Assembly: GCF_037860775.1 (NCBI RefSeq)
Contig: NZ_JBBEWC010000012.1
Span: forward strand, 1-64,000
Origin: Emticicia soli
GTDB lineage: Bacteria; Bacteroidota; Bacteroidia; Cytophagales; Spirosomataceae
Direction: 5' to 3'
DNA length: 64,000 nt
The translations under genes were made by a program, and so were the position numbers. The notes beneath the pieces were generated by a model that did no database searches, was not told the origin of the DNA, and worked only from the letters and a program-made list of their open reading frames with translations. This document shows positions 16,813 to 24,996 of this stretch, piece after piece. Within the stretch, counting starts at the first letter, position 1. Every line of letters begins with the position of its first letter.

Positions 16813-16915
16813 TTACCACGGAGTAACACAGAGTAATCGCACGGAGTTTCACCAAGTTTTGCACTGATTTACTCCGTGAAACCCCGTGCAAAACTTGGTG
16901 AAACTCTGTGGTAAA
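16813..16915. repeat. R3-family palindromic repeat (ACCACGGAGT / ACTCTGTGGT)
   Basis: The left half contains TTTCACCAAGTTTTGCA and the right half TGCAAAACTTGGTGAAA, so the whole spacer folds on itself with TTACCAC/GTGGTAA ends. A second copy lies at 51258-51363. Confidence 0.85.
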
Positions 16916-16943
16916 CTCCAATATTCGAAAATCGACAATAAAT

Positions 16944-17828
16944 ATGGCATACGTAATTGGTATTGATTTAGGGGGTACAAACATAAAAGGTTTGATAATC
17001 AACCAGAATGGGGAGGTGTTGAAACAACATTATATTCCGACCAAAGATACAGAAGATGGTTCTTGGCGTGAGAATGTGAAGGAAATGGTTGAGTACCTGA
17101 AAAACTATCTGCAACAACCTATTCTGGGTATTGGTTTGTCTGCTCCGGGCTTGCCAAATGAGCAAAACCAATGTATTGCTTACTTACCTAATCGACTGAA
17201 AGGCTTAGAGAATTTTATGTGGGGCGAGTACCTCGGCGATGCTACCTATGTGCTGAACGATGCTCACGCCGCACTGATGGCAGAAGCAAAATTTGGTGTA
17301 GCCAAAGACAAACGCAATGTGGTGCTGCTGACACTAGGCACGGGCGTAGGAGGGGGCATTTTAATCAACGGACAATTGTATCAGGGGCTTTCGCAAATGG
17401 CGGGGCACATGGGGCATATCTCACTCAATAGTCACGAAGAAACCCAGAGTATTGTGGGCATGGTGGGTAGCCTTGAGTACGCCATTGGCAATTATTCGAT
17501 TGAAAAACGGAGTCATGGGCGTTTTACTTCAACCTGGGAGTTGGTAGAAGCCTATCGCAAAGGCGATTATTTTGCTTCATATTTATGGCTTTCGTCGGTC
17601 AGGAAACTGGCTATTGCCATCAGTTCTCTTGCCAATCTATTATCGCCCGAAATGGTGGTGCTGGCAGGTGGCATCACACTAGCCGAAGAATCACTTTTTG
17701 AACCGCTGGCTTCTTTTATGGAATTATACGAGTGGAGACCCGGCGACAAAAAAACGATAATCGAGCAAGCCTATTTTGGCGATATGGCAGGGGCTATTGG
17801 TGCTGCCAGTTTTGTATTAGCTAAATAA
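16944..17828 (+). CDS. ROK-family sugar kinase-like protein lacking the zinc motif
   Basis: 294 residues from the ATG at 16944 (MAYVIGIDLGGTNIKG, ROK phosphate-1 motif); an upstream in-frame start at 16908 falls in the R3 repeat. LNDAHAALMAEAKFG (about 89-103) and LTLGTGVGGGILING (about 120-134) form the ATP and catalytic region, with the base Asp in LNDAH. GHMGH is present, but the CxCGxxGC zinc motif that normally follows is replaced by SHEETQSIVGMVGSLE, with no cysteines. Probably phosphorylates a hexose or N-acyl sugar. First gene of an operon with a SIS-domain protein 22 nt downstream. Confidence 0.83.
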   Translation: MAYVIGIDLGGTNIKGLIINQNGEVLKQHYIPTKDTEDGSWRENVKEMVEYLKNYLQQPILGIGLSAPGLPNEQNQCIAYLPNRLKGLENFMWGEYLGDATYVLNDAHAALMAEAKFGVAKDKRNVVLLTLGTGVGGGILINGQLYQGLSQMAGHMGHISLNSHEETQSIVGMVGSLEYAIGNYSIEKRSHGRFTSTWELVEAYRKGDYFASYLWLSSVRKLAIAISSLANLLSPEMVVLAGGITLAEESLFEPLASFMELYEWRPGDKKTIIEQAYFGDMAGAIGAASFVLAK

Positions 17829-17850
17829 AATCAAACAAGAAATTATAGAA

Positions 17851-18666
17851 ATGAGTGTTATACAAGATTATCTGAATAAATGTGCGGCAATTGTTGAAAC
17901 CGTAAAGCAACAGGAAAACGAAATTCAAACAGCAGCCCGATGGTTTGCCGATTCGATTCTGGCAGGCCGTATGGTGCATGTCTTTGGCTCTGGGCATAGC
18001 CGTATCATGGTCGAAGAAATGTGGCCTCGCTATGGGTCTTTTCCGGGTTTTAATCCTATTGTAGAACTTTCGCTGACATTCCATAATCTGGTAGTAGGGG
18101 CAAACGGACAACGCCAGGCCATGTTCTTAGAAAATGTAAGCGGCCTTGCCGACCGTATTTTAAGAAACTTCGATTTTTCGACGCTTGATACGGCCTTAGT
18201 AATCTCGTCGTCGGGTACAAATATTGTTCCTGTCGAAATGGCTGAAATTTTTCAGCAAAGAGGTATTAAAGTAGTGGCATTGGTAACTAAAGAACATCTG
18301 GAAGCCAGTATTACCAAGCGTGCCGACCATAAAAAACTGTCTGACTTTGCCGACCTCGTGTTAGACACAGGCGCACCCGTTGGCGATTCGATGGTGTATG
18401 TGCCCAATCTTGATACGCCCGTATCGCCGGGCTCAACCGTAGGTGGGGCTATGATTATCAATAGTATTAAAGCACAGGTGGCCGACTACCTCACGCAAGC
18501 GGGGCATCCGCCAAAAGTACTTACGGCAGGGGCATTGGTAGGCCCACAAAAAGCCACCGAATTATTTGAAGCTGCCTACGACGAACACGCCCACCGCATA
18601 GCCAAGATGTATGCCAAGCTGGGAGTACCGAGTTATGTGTCAGAAAACAAAACCCAGAACGATTAA
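17851..18666 (+). CDS. SIS-domain protein, UPF0309 family
   Basis: 271 residues. One SIS (sugar isomerase) domain: HVFGSGHSRIMVEEMW (about 43-58), LVISSSGTNIVPVEMAE (about 116-132) and KVVALVTKEHLEAS. UPF0309 proteins are thought to act on phosphosugars in amino-sugar or polyol metabolism; the reaction is not established. It follows a ROK kinase by 22 nt and precedes a DUF1080 protein by 28 nt, which fits a pathway of importing, phosphorylating and isomerising a sugar released from a glycoside. Confidence 0.82.
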   Translation: MSVIQDYLNKCAAIVETVKQQENEIQTAARWFADSILAGRMVHVFGSGHSRIMVEEMWPRYGSFPGFNPIVELSLTFHNLVVGANGQRQAMFLENVSGLADRILRNFDFSTLDTALVISSSGTNIVPVEMAEIFQQRGIKVVALVTKEHLEASITKRADHKKLSDFADLVLDTGAPVGDSMVYVPNLDTPVSPGSTVGGAMIINSIKAQVADYLTQAGHPPKVLTAGALVGPQKATELFEAAYDEHAHRIAKMYAKLGVPSYVSENKTQND

Positions 18667-18694
18667 CAGATTGTCAACCTATTTACTTTAACCT

Positions 18695-19444
18695 ATGAAA
18701 AAGATTTTTTACCAATTGGCGTTGGCTGCATTGAGCCTCGGCAGTTTTGCGCAGAATTTTAAGGTACCTAAAACTACCGAGGTGTGGGAGCCTCTCCCCA
18801 AAATAGTTACACCTGCCACAACACCCGGCGGAGCACCTTCTGATGCTACTATACTTTTTGATGGCAGCAATATGAACGGCTGGCAGCATACCAAAGACAA
18901 GTCGGCATCGAAATGGCTTTTGAAAGATGGAGCCATGATAGCCAAAAAAGGTACGGGCGAGTTGATGACCAAACAGGAATTTGGTAGTTTTCAGCTACAT
19001 GTTGAGTTTAATATGCCGCTTGATTCTAAAAAAGTGGGGTATCCTGACGGGGGTAATAGTGGGGTGTTTCTACATGGCAAGTACGAGATTCAGATTTTTG
19101 ATTCCTACAATAACGAAGTGCCCATCTACGCCAATGGTATGGCGGGTAGTGTATATAAACAGGTGATTCCGATTGCGAACGCCATGCTGAAGCCAGGCGA
19201 ATGGAACAGCTACGACATATTTTTTACTGCGCCAAAATTCAGATACAACGGCTCGGTTGAAACCCCTGCCTATGTAACGGTATTGATGAATGGCGTGATG
19301 GTGCTGAACCACTTCGAGATTCAGGGAACAATACAGTATATCGGCATTCCATCGTACGAATATTATTCGGGCAAGGGGCCGATTGCCTTGCAAGAACATG
19401 GCTCAGAAGTAGCATTCAGGAATATATGGATAAGAGACTTATAA
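18695..19444 (+). CDS. DUF1080 (3-keto-disaccharide hydrolase-type) secreted protein
   Basis: 249 residues with a signal peptide (MKKIFYQLALAALSLGSFAQ, cleavage near 20). The DUF1080 beta-sandwich begins at ATILFDGSNMNGW (about 48-60), with GNSGVFLHGKYEIQIFDSY (about 114-132) and the family-typical GPIALQEHGSEVAFRNIWIRDL end. The family contains concanavalin-like glycan-binding or hydrolytic proteins, including 3-keto-glycoside hydrolases. Exported. Together with the ROK/SIS pair it suggests degradation of an unusual disaccharide. The 3' end overlaps the next gene by 19 nt. Confidence 0.85.
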   Translation: MKKIFYQLALAALSLGSFAQNFKVPKTTEVWEPLPKIVTPATTPGGAPSDATILFDGSNMNGWQHTKDKSASKWLLKDGAMIAKKGTGELMTKQEFGSFQLHVEFNMPLDSKKVGYPDGGNSGVFLHGKYEIQIFDSYNNEVPIYANGMAGSVYKQVIPIANAMLKPGEWNSYDIFFTAPKFRYNGSVETPAYVTVLMNGVMVLNHFEIQGTIQYIGIPSYEYYSGKGPIALQEHGSEVAFRNIWIRDL

Positions 19445-19857
19445 GCACTGTGATAGAACTAAAACAAATACATGCAATTGAGACCTGGGGGCTGCGCCAT
19501 AGAGTGATGTGGGCCGATAAACCACTCGACTTTGTGAAGCTCCCCAACGATGCACAAGGGCTACATTATGGGCTATTTGAAGACAGCAAACTGGTATCGG
19601 TTATTTCAATGTTTGTGAATGGTGAGCAGGCGCAATTCAGAAAATTTGCTACTGACATGAGCCGCCAAGGAAAAGGCTATGGCTCAAAGTTGTTGAATTT
19701 TATGATTGATGAAGCACAAAAGCAAGGTATAAAAGAACTTATCTGCGATGCGAGGGTTACGGCCATTGGTTTTTATGAAAAATTCGGAATGCAGATAGAT
19801 TCAGATGTATTTCAGAAAAGTGGGAAGGATTATGTAAGGATGCGTTTGAAGATTTGA
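19426..19857 (+). CDS. GNAT-family N-acetyltransferase
   Basis: 143 residues. The acetyl-CoA loop appears as FATDMSRQGKGYGSKLLNFMIDEA (Q/RxxGxG/A at about 81-90), followed by ELICDARVTAIGFYEKFGMQ, typical of the C-terminal GNAT half. The start at 19426 overlaps the DUF1080 stop by 19 nt; a GTG at 19450 (giving MIELKQIHAIETWGLRH) is an alternative with less overlap. Last gene of the ROK-SIS-DUF1080 operon. Substrate unknown. Confidence 0.82.
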   Translation: MDKRLISTVIELKQIHAIETWGLRHRVMWADKPLDFVKLPNDAQGLHYGLFEDSKLVSVISMFVNGEQAQFRKFATDMSRQGKGYGSKLLNFMIDEAQKQGIKELICDARVTAIGFYEKFGMQIDSDVFQKSGKDYVRMRLKI

Positions 19858-19948
19858 TGATGAGTGTTTTTGGGTAATAAAGGTATTGCACAGCAAGCAG
19901 TAGCTTCGGTGAGGTAATTGATAAAAATAGGATAAGTTGGAAGGTTAA

Positions 19949-21210
19949 ATGATAGATACTAATGAAAAATATATACTAATAAGCAGTCCAGTAAATCATG
20001 AGAATTTTGGGAGTAGGATTGTATTATTGGTAGTGTTGTTTGGCGTAAGCCTAACTTTTTTCTTTTTGGGTTTTTCACATGAACCATATATGGCGTTTGG
20101 GTATGTCATTTTGGGCTTAATATGCCTTATAGTTACCCTAATTGTTCTAAGGAGGGTGCTTAATTTGGAAATTTTAAAAATAACCAAAATAGCCATATTT
20201 TGGGAAAGTATTAGAGGGAAGTCAATAGTTATTAATAGAGAAGACATTGTCTCATTTCATGAAAAACATTTAGAGGAAACATCAAATAAGAGAGTAGACA
20301 AATGGGATGAATTATTGCTTTTTACCAAAGACGACTATATAACAGTATCTTCCAAAATACATCCAGACTATAAAAAGGTAAAACTCACTCTAACGGCGGG
20401 TTTAAAAGATTTCCTTAATGATTCTTTATATAGAACCTGTTTAAACTTATTTCTTTTGCCTGCAAATGATGCTTTTTCGATTATATTTCAGAGAAAAATT
20501 TCGAACGTAGTTCTACTACGTCCTCAACTTTTCCCTTCATCTAATCAAAAAATCATTCATTTTCGTCATTAAATAAAAAGTTTAAACAGGTTCATAGAAA
20601 AAAAAAGAAAATTAGAGAGAATCCTAGATATTCATTGAAACTATTTTTATTGGGGTTTTTATGTATTTCTTTTCCTTTTTTAAAATTCTTTTATTTTGAA
20701 TATGCCGCTTCTGATATGAAATATAACCAATTAACGGAGATAAAGGGGAAAATAAGGCCTTATTCTGATGTAATAACAGAAAGCAAACCTAAAAAAGAAA
20801 TTGGTTTGAAGTTTGAGTTAAATGAATATCCAAATATGGAGTTTAAATTATATAAAGAGTATTTTAAGGATATTGATTATAAAGATTTCAGCAACGCTTT
20901 GTATACAGATAATGAAGTTATTTTAAGTATTTCTTCAGATGAATACAGGAAAAAGTTTTCAGAGGAAATCCCCATAAAGTTTATGGATAAATATTTTAAT
21001 TCTATCCAGGTATTCGGTGCTAAATTTGGCAATATAGAAATAAAGAGAATAAAAATTAGGCCAGCTAATAACTCTAAAAAAAATGAATTTAGCTATCTTG
21101 ATGGTGTTAGCTCATATCTATTAATTGGTATATCGGCTCTTTTTATTTATTTAGGAACTCAACATTGGAGAGAATATAAGAAGTTGTTAGATGAGGATAA
21201 AGAAGCTTAG
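19949..21210 (+). pseudogene. Membrane protein gene disrupted by a 161-bp inverted-repeat element
   Basis: The 5' part (from ATG 19949) encodes a cytoplasmic start, two TM helices (about 25-70) and a PH-like beta-rich domain (IVSFHEKHLEE ... WDELLLFTKDDYITVSS). It closely parallels the intact gene at 21413. At residue 161 the frame runs into an inserted element (20433-20593) and stops at 20572 with a foreign tail. Downstream, a frame resumes (KKKKIRENPRYSLKLFLL ...) to the stop at 21210. Deleting the 161-bp element plus one 3-bp direct repeat (164 nt) joins both parts into one reading frame of 365 residues. The function is unknown. The 3' half (20635-21210, possible TTG start) may still be translated as a separate membrane protein. 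Confidence 0.8.
20433..20593. mobile_element. 161-bp MITE-like element, copy 1 (inside a gene)
   Basis: Terminal inverted repeats GAACCTGTTTAAACTT (20433-20448) and AAGTTTAAACAGGTTC (20578-20593) are perfect over 16 bp. It is flanked by ATA on both sides, a possible 3-bp target duplication. An internal hairpin ACGTAG / CTACGT lies near the centre. It has no coding capacity of its own. Same length and design as copy 2 at 21210. Confidence 0.85.
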
Positions 21211-21370
21211 AAACTGTTTGAGTTAATCTTGTTGAATTGAAAAAGGCGATTTTTGTTCAATACTTCGCTCTAAAAATCCTCATTTAGCTCTGCTAAACTC
21301 CGGTTTTTAAATCTCGTCTTGAAGCAAAAATAGCTCTTTTCCATTTTCAAAATTTAACTCAAACAGTTTC
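21210..21370. mobile_element. 161-bp MITE-like element, copy 2 (between paralogues)
   Basis: Terminal repeats GAAACTGTTTGAGTTAA (21210-21226) and TTAACTCAAACAGTTTC (21354-21370) are perfect over 17 bp and flanked by TTA on both sides. An internal stem TTTAGC / GCTAAA corresponds in position to the hairpin of copy 1. Its first G completes the TAG stop of the preceding gene; without the element the stop would read TAA, so that protein is unchanged. Confidence 0.85.
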
Positions 21371-21412
21371 TTAAAAACTATAAGTATTTTTTTAACAGAA
21401 ATTAGTAGTGCC

Positions 21413-22153
21413 TTGCTTGAGACAAAAGAACAAATAATTCTAGTAAGTAACCCATTCAACATTAAAAGCTTTCTCAAACCGCTTTTACTATTGATGATTT
21501 TATTTGGTGCTGCTATTATATCTCTGCTAATAGGGTTTTGTGAGTCATCCGAAGAGGGCATTCATTTAATACTTGGGCCAATTTGTCTGGTTTTATTTTT
21601 GATAGTTTTTGTATATACACTTAGTCTTAAGGTTTTAACAATTACAGACCTAAATATAAGAGCCAAAGGTAAAGTAGGAAAAGAATTTGTGATAGAAAGG
21701 CAAAGGATAGTATCATTTGATGAAGAGCATTTCAAAACAGTATATAGACCACGGAAAGAATGGGATGAGTTGGTTTTATACACAGATAAAGGGTTTGTGA
21801 AAATTACATCATTTTCGTATGATGACTACGAAAAAATAAAGGAAATTCTAACACATGATTTACCCAAGCGTATAAACAAAGAGATAAATCTAAAAAACAA
21901 GAGTTTAAATGAGGCTTTGATTGAATCAAGAATATTAATAACCTTAGGAATTGCTTTTGCTCTTGGGCCAATGCTGGTTGTGGTTGATGTATTAAGCCAT
22001 TTCTTTGAAGGAAATACACAAATATATAGATTACACGAAGCGAGTTTTTACTTATTAACTTTAAGTTTTGTGGGTTTTGCTTATGCAGCATACAAGCGAC
22101 GGAGAAAATACAAAAGTTTATTGAGAGAAATGGGCGTAAGAGCGAAATTTTAA
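21413..22153 (+). CDS. Membrane protein with PH-like domain, paralogue of 19949 gene
   Basis: 246 residues from a TTG start at 21413, chosen because (M)LETKEQIILVSNPFN aligns residue for residue with MIDTNEKYILISSPVN of the neighbour. Two TM helices (about 21-70), a beta-rich PH-like cytoplasmic part (about 72-150: KVLTITDLNIRAKGKVGKEFVIERQRIVSFDEEHF), then two more TM helices (about 175-198 and 215-233) and a basic end. Family not recognised. The gene lies 42 nt after a MITE-like element that may carry or alter its promoter. AT-rich relative to flanking operons. Confidence 0.65.
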   Translation: MLETKEQIILVSNPFNIKSFLKPLLLLMILFGAAIISLLIGFCESSEEGIHLILGPICLVLFLIVFVYTLSLKVLTITDLNIRAKGKVGKEFVIERQRIVSFDEEHFKTVYRPRKEWDELVLYTDKGFVKITSFSYDDYEKIKEILTHDLPKRINKEINLKNKSLNEALIESRILITLGIAFALGPMLVVVDVLSHFFEGNTQIYRLHEASFYLLTLSFVGFAYAAYKRRRKYKSLLREMGVRAKF

Positions 22154-22164
22154 TAAATCAGATA

Positions 22165-22605
22165 ATGAAACAATCACTAATCAAACTATTAGACAGAGAT
22201 TTACTAAGACTTAAAACCGAAATTGAAGCTTATACCGACGAAGCGTTGTTATGGGAAGTAAGCGGAGAAATCAGTAATTCGGCTGGAAATTTGTGCCTGC
22301 ACCTGATGGGAAACCTGAATCATTATATAGGTGCGCAATTGGGTAATACAGGCTATGTACGGAATCGTCCTTTGGAGTTTTCGGATAAAAACGTTCCAAG
22401 AGCCACCCTGATTCAGCAAATTGAAGATACAAGAGAAATGCTTAAAGTGGTAATAGCTAACCTGAGCGAAGAAGACCTGGCAAGAAACCATGTAGAAGAA
22501 TTTCATAGAGGCCAAGAGAGCAACGAATTTTTTCTGATTCATCTCTATGGGCATTTCAATTATCACTTAGGCCAGATTAATTACCATCGGAGACTTGTTA
22601 AATAA
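22165..22605 (+). CDS. DinB/DUF1572-like protein
   Basis: 146 residues, all-helical. LHLMGNLNHYIG (about 45-56) and HLYGHFNYHLGQINYHRRL (about 126-144) place three histidines where DinB-superfamily proteins coordinate a divalent metal. The superfamily includes bacillithiol/mycothiol-dependent transferases and damage-induced proteins of unknown role. It follows the paralogue at 21413 by 11 nt, so it may be co-transcribed. Specific function not assigned. Confidence 0.78.
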   Translation: MKQSLIKLLDRDLLRLKTEIEAYTDEALLWEVSGEISNSAGNLCLHLMGNLNHYIGAQLGNTGYVRNRPLEFSDKNVPRATLIQQIEDTREMLKVVIANLSEEDLARNHVEEFHRGQESNEFFLIHLYGHFNYHLGQINYHRRLVK

Positions 22606-22616
22606 TTTATGTAAAC

Positions 22617-22723
22617 GTCTTGAACTTTGATTTACCTGATTTTATGATTTACTATGATTTAACTATATGTAATCATTACAAAATCAAAAAAATCAGTTTA
22701 ATCAGGTAAATCAAAGTTCAGAC
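22617..22723. repeat. R1-family palindromic repeat
   Basis: GTCTTGAACTTTGATTTACC at the left and GGTAAATCAAAGTTCAGAC at the right (one A shorter than the consensus). It lies immediately upstream of the MetE-like gene, with another copy immediately downstream of it. Confidence 0.85.
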
Positions 22724-22749
22724 AATTCACTCAATAAACACCTATTCAT

Positions 22750-23778
22750 ATGCAACCTATACCTATCAGAACAACCGTTGTAGGGAGTTATCCTTTTCCG
22801 GGTTGGCTTGAATTTTCTTCTATGAACCTCGATAAGTTTGGTGCGGCAGATATAGAAGAAATGATTGAAGATGCTGTGATTGCAGCTATTCACGACCAGA
22901 CTACAGCAGGGCTTGACGTGATTACTGATGGCGAACAAACCCGCCTTGACTTTAACTTATCGTTCTACGGCTTTATTAAAGGGCTTGAACCTAATCATGC
23001 CGAAACCCGTAAGTTTGGGCCGCCTGCGCACGACCAACGGGGCAAACATTCAATTGTTGAGCCATTGACAGCCCCGAAAGGACTAGGGGCTGTGAAAGAA
23101 TACCAGCGTCTGGCAAGGTTAGCTCCGCAAGGGCATACGCTCAAGGCATCGGTACCGGGGCCTTATACATTATCGGGACGGATGCTGCCCGATGGCAAAA
23201 TCTACAAAGACCGCTTTGAGGTTACCGAAGGGCTTTTGCCTTTTGTAAAAAAAGAACTGGAAGATTTAGTGGCTGCGGGTTGCACCGAAATTACGGTCGA
23301 CGAGCCGTCTATGTCGTGCTATGCCTATAAAGAAGACACCAAGCGCTTTGTTGATATTTTTAACCGTACTATTGAAGGCGTAGTGGGCAAAGCCCGGGTT
23401 TCAACACATTTATGCTTTGGTAATTTTAAGGGCCGTCCGGTGGGGTATCGGAAATTGCACCCGATGTTGCCCGATTTTCTGGATATGAATGTCGATGAGA
23501 TTCATATCGAAATGGCAAATCGTGAGTTTGATGAGGTAGAATTATTGGCCGAGTTTGCCCAGAAAATGGACGTAGCCGTGGGTATTATTGATGTAAAAAA
23601 CTATTACTGCGAAACAGTAAAAGACGTAATAGAGCGAATAGAACTTTGCCTGAAATACGTTCCGGCAGAAAAACTGGCAGTTGCACCCGACTGTGGCCTG
23701 AGCCAAACAGCCCGCTGGGCCTCTCGCCAAAAACTAAAAGCCATGTGCGACGGTGCAAAGGCGGTGAGGGGAAGGTAG
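22750..23778 (+). CDS. MetE C-terminal-like (cobalamin-independent methionine synthase II) protein
   Basis: 342 residues, about the size of the catalytic C-terminal half of MetE. The start MQPIPIRTTVVGSYPFPGW is the family N-terminus. Zinc ligands can be followed: HLCFGNF (HxC, about 220), EIHIEMAN (Glu, about 250) and the late Cys in APDCGLSQTARWAS (about 315). Family members transfer methyl groups to homocysteine or other thiols. Without the N-terminal folate-binding half the methyl donor is unclear; corrinoid protein or S-methylmethionine-like donors are possible. The TAG stop abuts an R1 repeat; another R1 copy precedes the gene. Confidence 0.83.
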   Translation: MQPIPIRTTVVGSYPFPGWLEFSSMNLDKFGAADIEEMIEDAVIAAIHDQTTAGLDVITDGEQTRLDFNLSFYGFIKGLEPNHAETRKFGPPAHDQRGKHSIVEPLTAPKGLGAVKEYQRLARLAPQGHTLKASVPGPYTLSGRMLPDGKIYKDRFEVTEGLLPFVKKELEDLVAAGCTEITVDEPSMSCYAYKEDTKRFVDIFNRTIEGVVGKARVSTHLCFGNFKGRPVGYRKLHPMLPDFLDMNVDEIHIEMANREFDEVELLAEFAQKMDVAVGIIDVKNYYCETVKDVIERIELCLKYVPAEKLAVAPDCGLSQTARWASRQKLKAMCDGAKAVRGR

Positions 23779-23894
23779 TCTTGAACTTTGATTTACCTGA
23801 TTTTTCTGATTTACCTGAGTTCTACGATTGTATTATGATTACTTCTGGTTTAATCATTAAAATCAGGTTAATCAGGTAAATCAAAGTTTAAGAC
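23778..23894. repeat. R1-family palindromic repeat
   Basis: GTCTTGAACTTTGATTTACC to GGTAAATCAAAGTTTAAGAC. It overlaps the last base of the MetE-like stop codon and ends 11 nt before the convergent GH43-like gene stop. Confidence 0.87.
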
Positions 23895-23904
23895 TAAAAA
23901 TCAC

Positions 23905-24846
23905 TCAATTCTTAAGCAATCCTTCCGCTATTTTTTTCGGAATTTCTATTACGCTGCCGTGTCTCATGCCTTTCGGGAAGCGCATTTGTGCCGAAACCTC
24001 CTGCCAATCGTTTAAATCTTTTGAGCGATAAGCACCATAATAATGCGGCTTAGTGTAGTGGTCGAAATAGACATAATAGTAATCAGCGATTTTAATGGCC
24101 GATGGCCCTTCTACCCAACTGATGGTAAAAGGCTCTGTTACATTTTTGAATGGGCCGGCAGGGGTATCTCCAACTGCTATTCTAAGATTTTTCTTTACAG
24201 GTTTCAGGCGTTCATCTTTCAGAAACATATAAAACTTGCCTTTTTCTTCAAGCAAAGTAGCATCGATACAATTGAAGCCCGGGTCATAATAAAGCTTGGT
24301 TTCGCTGAAATTTACGAAGTCTTTGGTACGCACATAATAGAAGCGATGGCTGTATTTGCTTTCGCTCAGATTGGTGGTGTCTTCTGCATATTTACCTTTG
24401 ACGGTCGACGACCAGAAAATAAGCCAGTCTTTTTGTTTTTTGTCGTAAAATAATTCAGGTGCCCATACATTCCGCACATTATCTTCGTTTTCCATTACCG
24501 GAATCGCCTTTTGGGGTGTCCAGTTGATGAGGTCTTTTGAACTCGAATACCCAATTATTTTACCATTATCTCCGTTCCATGATACCGTCCAGACCATGTG
24601 ATACGTGCCGTCAGGGCCTTGTTTAATGGCCGGGTCACGCATCAGATTATCGGGGTGGTTAATCTGTGGTTTCAGAAACGACTGGTCGTTTTTGAGGGCT
24701 TGCCAATTGTAGCCATCTTGGCTTAGTGCCAGATGCAGGCCATCTTGCCCGTTGTCTCTGAACGAAGTAAATACATAATAAGATTTTTTCTGTGCAAAAA
24801 CCTGCGTTGCGCCAAGCAGTAAGAAGAGTAAGAGGGTGTTTTTCAT
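23905..24846 (-). CDS. Glycoside hydrolase family 43-like secreted protein
   Basis: 313 residues from the ATG at 24846, which opens a clean signal peptide (KNTLLLFLLLGATQVFAQ); an upstream in-frame start at 24894 would bury it. Five-bladed beta-propeller features: RDPAIKQGPDGTYHMVWTVSW (general acid/base region, with Asp of RDPA), VWAPELFYDKKQKDWLIFWSS, and EGPSAIKIADYYYVYFDHY with the catalytic Glu. GH43-type enzymes remove arabinose or xylose side chains from plant polysaccharides. Monocistronic; no SusC/SusD genes are nearby, so it is not part of a classical polysaccharide locus here. Confidence 0.82.
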   Translation of the reverse strand: MKNTLLLFLLLGATQVFAQKKSYYVFTSFRDNGQDGLHLALSQDGYNWQALKNDQSFLKPQINHPDNLMRDPAIKQGPDGTYHMVWTVSWNGDNGKIIGYSSSKDLINWTPQKAIPVMENEDNVRNVWAPELFYDKKQKDWLIFWSSTVKGKYAEDTTNLSESKYSHRFYYVRTKDFVNFSETKLYYDPGFNCIDATLLEEKGKFYMFLKDERLKPVKKNLRIAVGDTPAGPFKNVTEPFTISWVEGPSAIKIADYYYVYFDHYTKPHYYGAYRSKDLNDWQEVSAQMRFPKGMRHGSVIEIPKKIAEGLLKN

Positions 24847-24996
24847 TAAATAGTGGTAGGGTGTTAAATTATTATACTCCCACAAAAATGCCACCTTTAG
24901 CGTTGCCTACCAAAATTTGAGCTGAATAATTTAGTGTAGCATACTTGATTTGAATTAGCCTGAGCCATAAATCTACGGCTCAGACTAAAAATATTT

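Noticed and set aside
19949..20572. Intact 207-residue protein
   Set aside because: The last about 45 residues are encoded by the inserted element, and the paralogue shows the true continuation lies beyond it.
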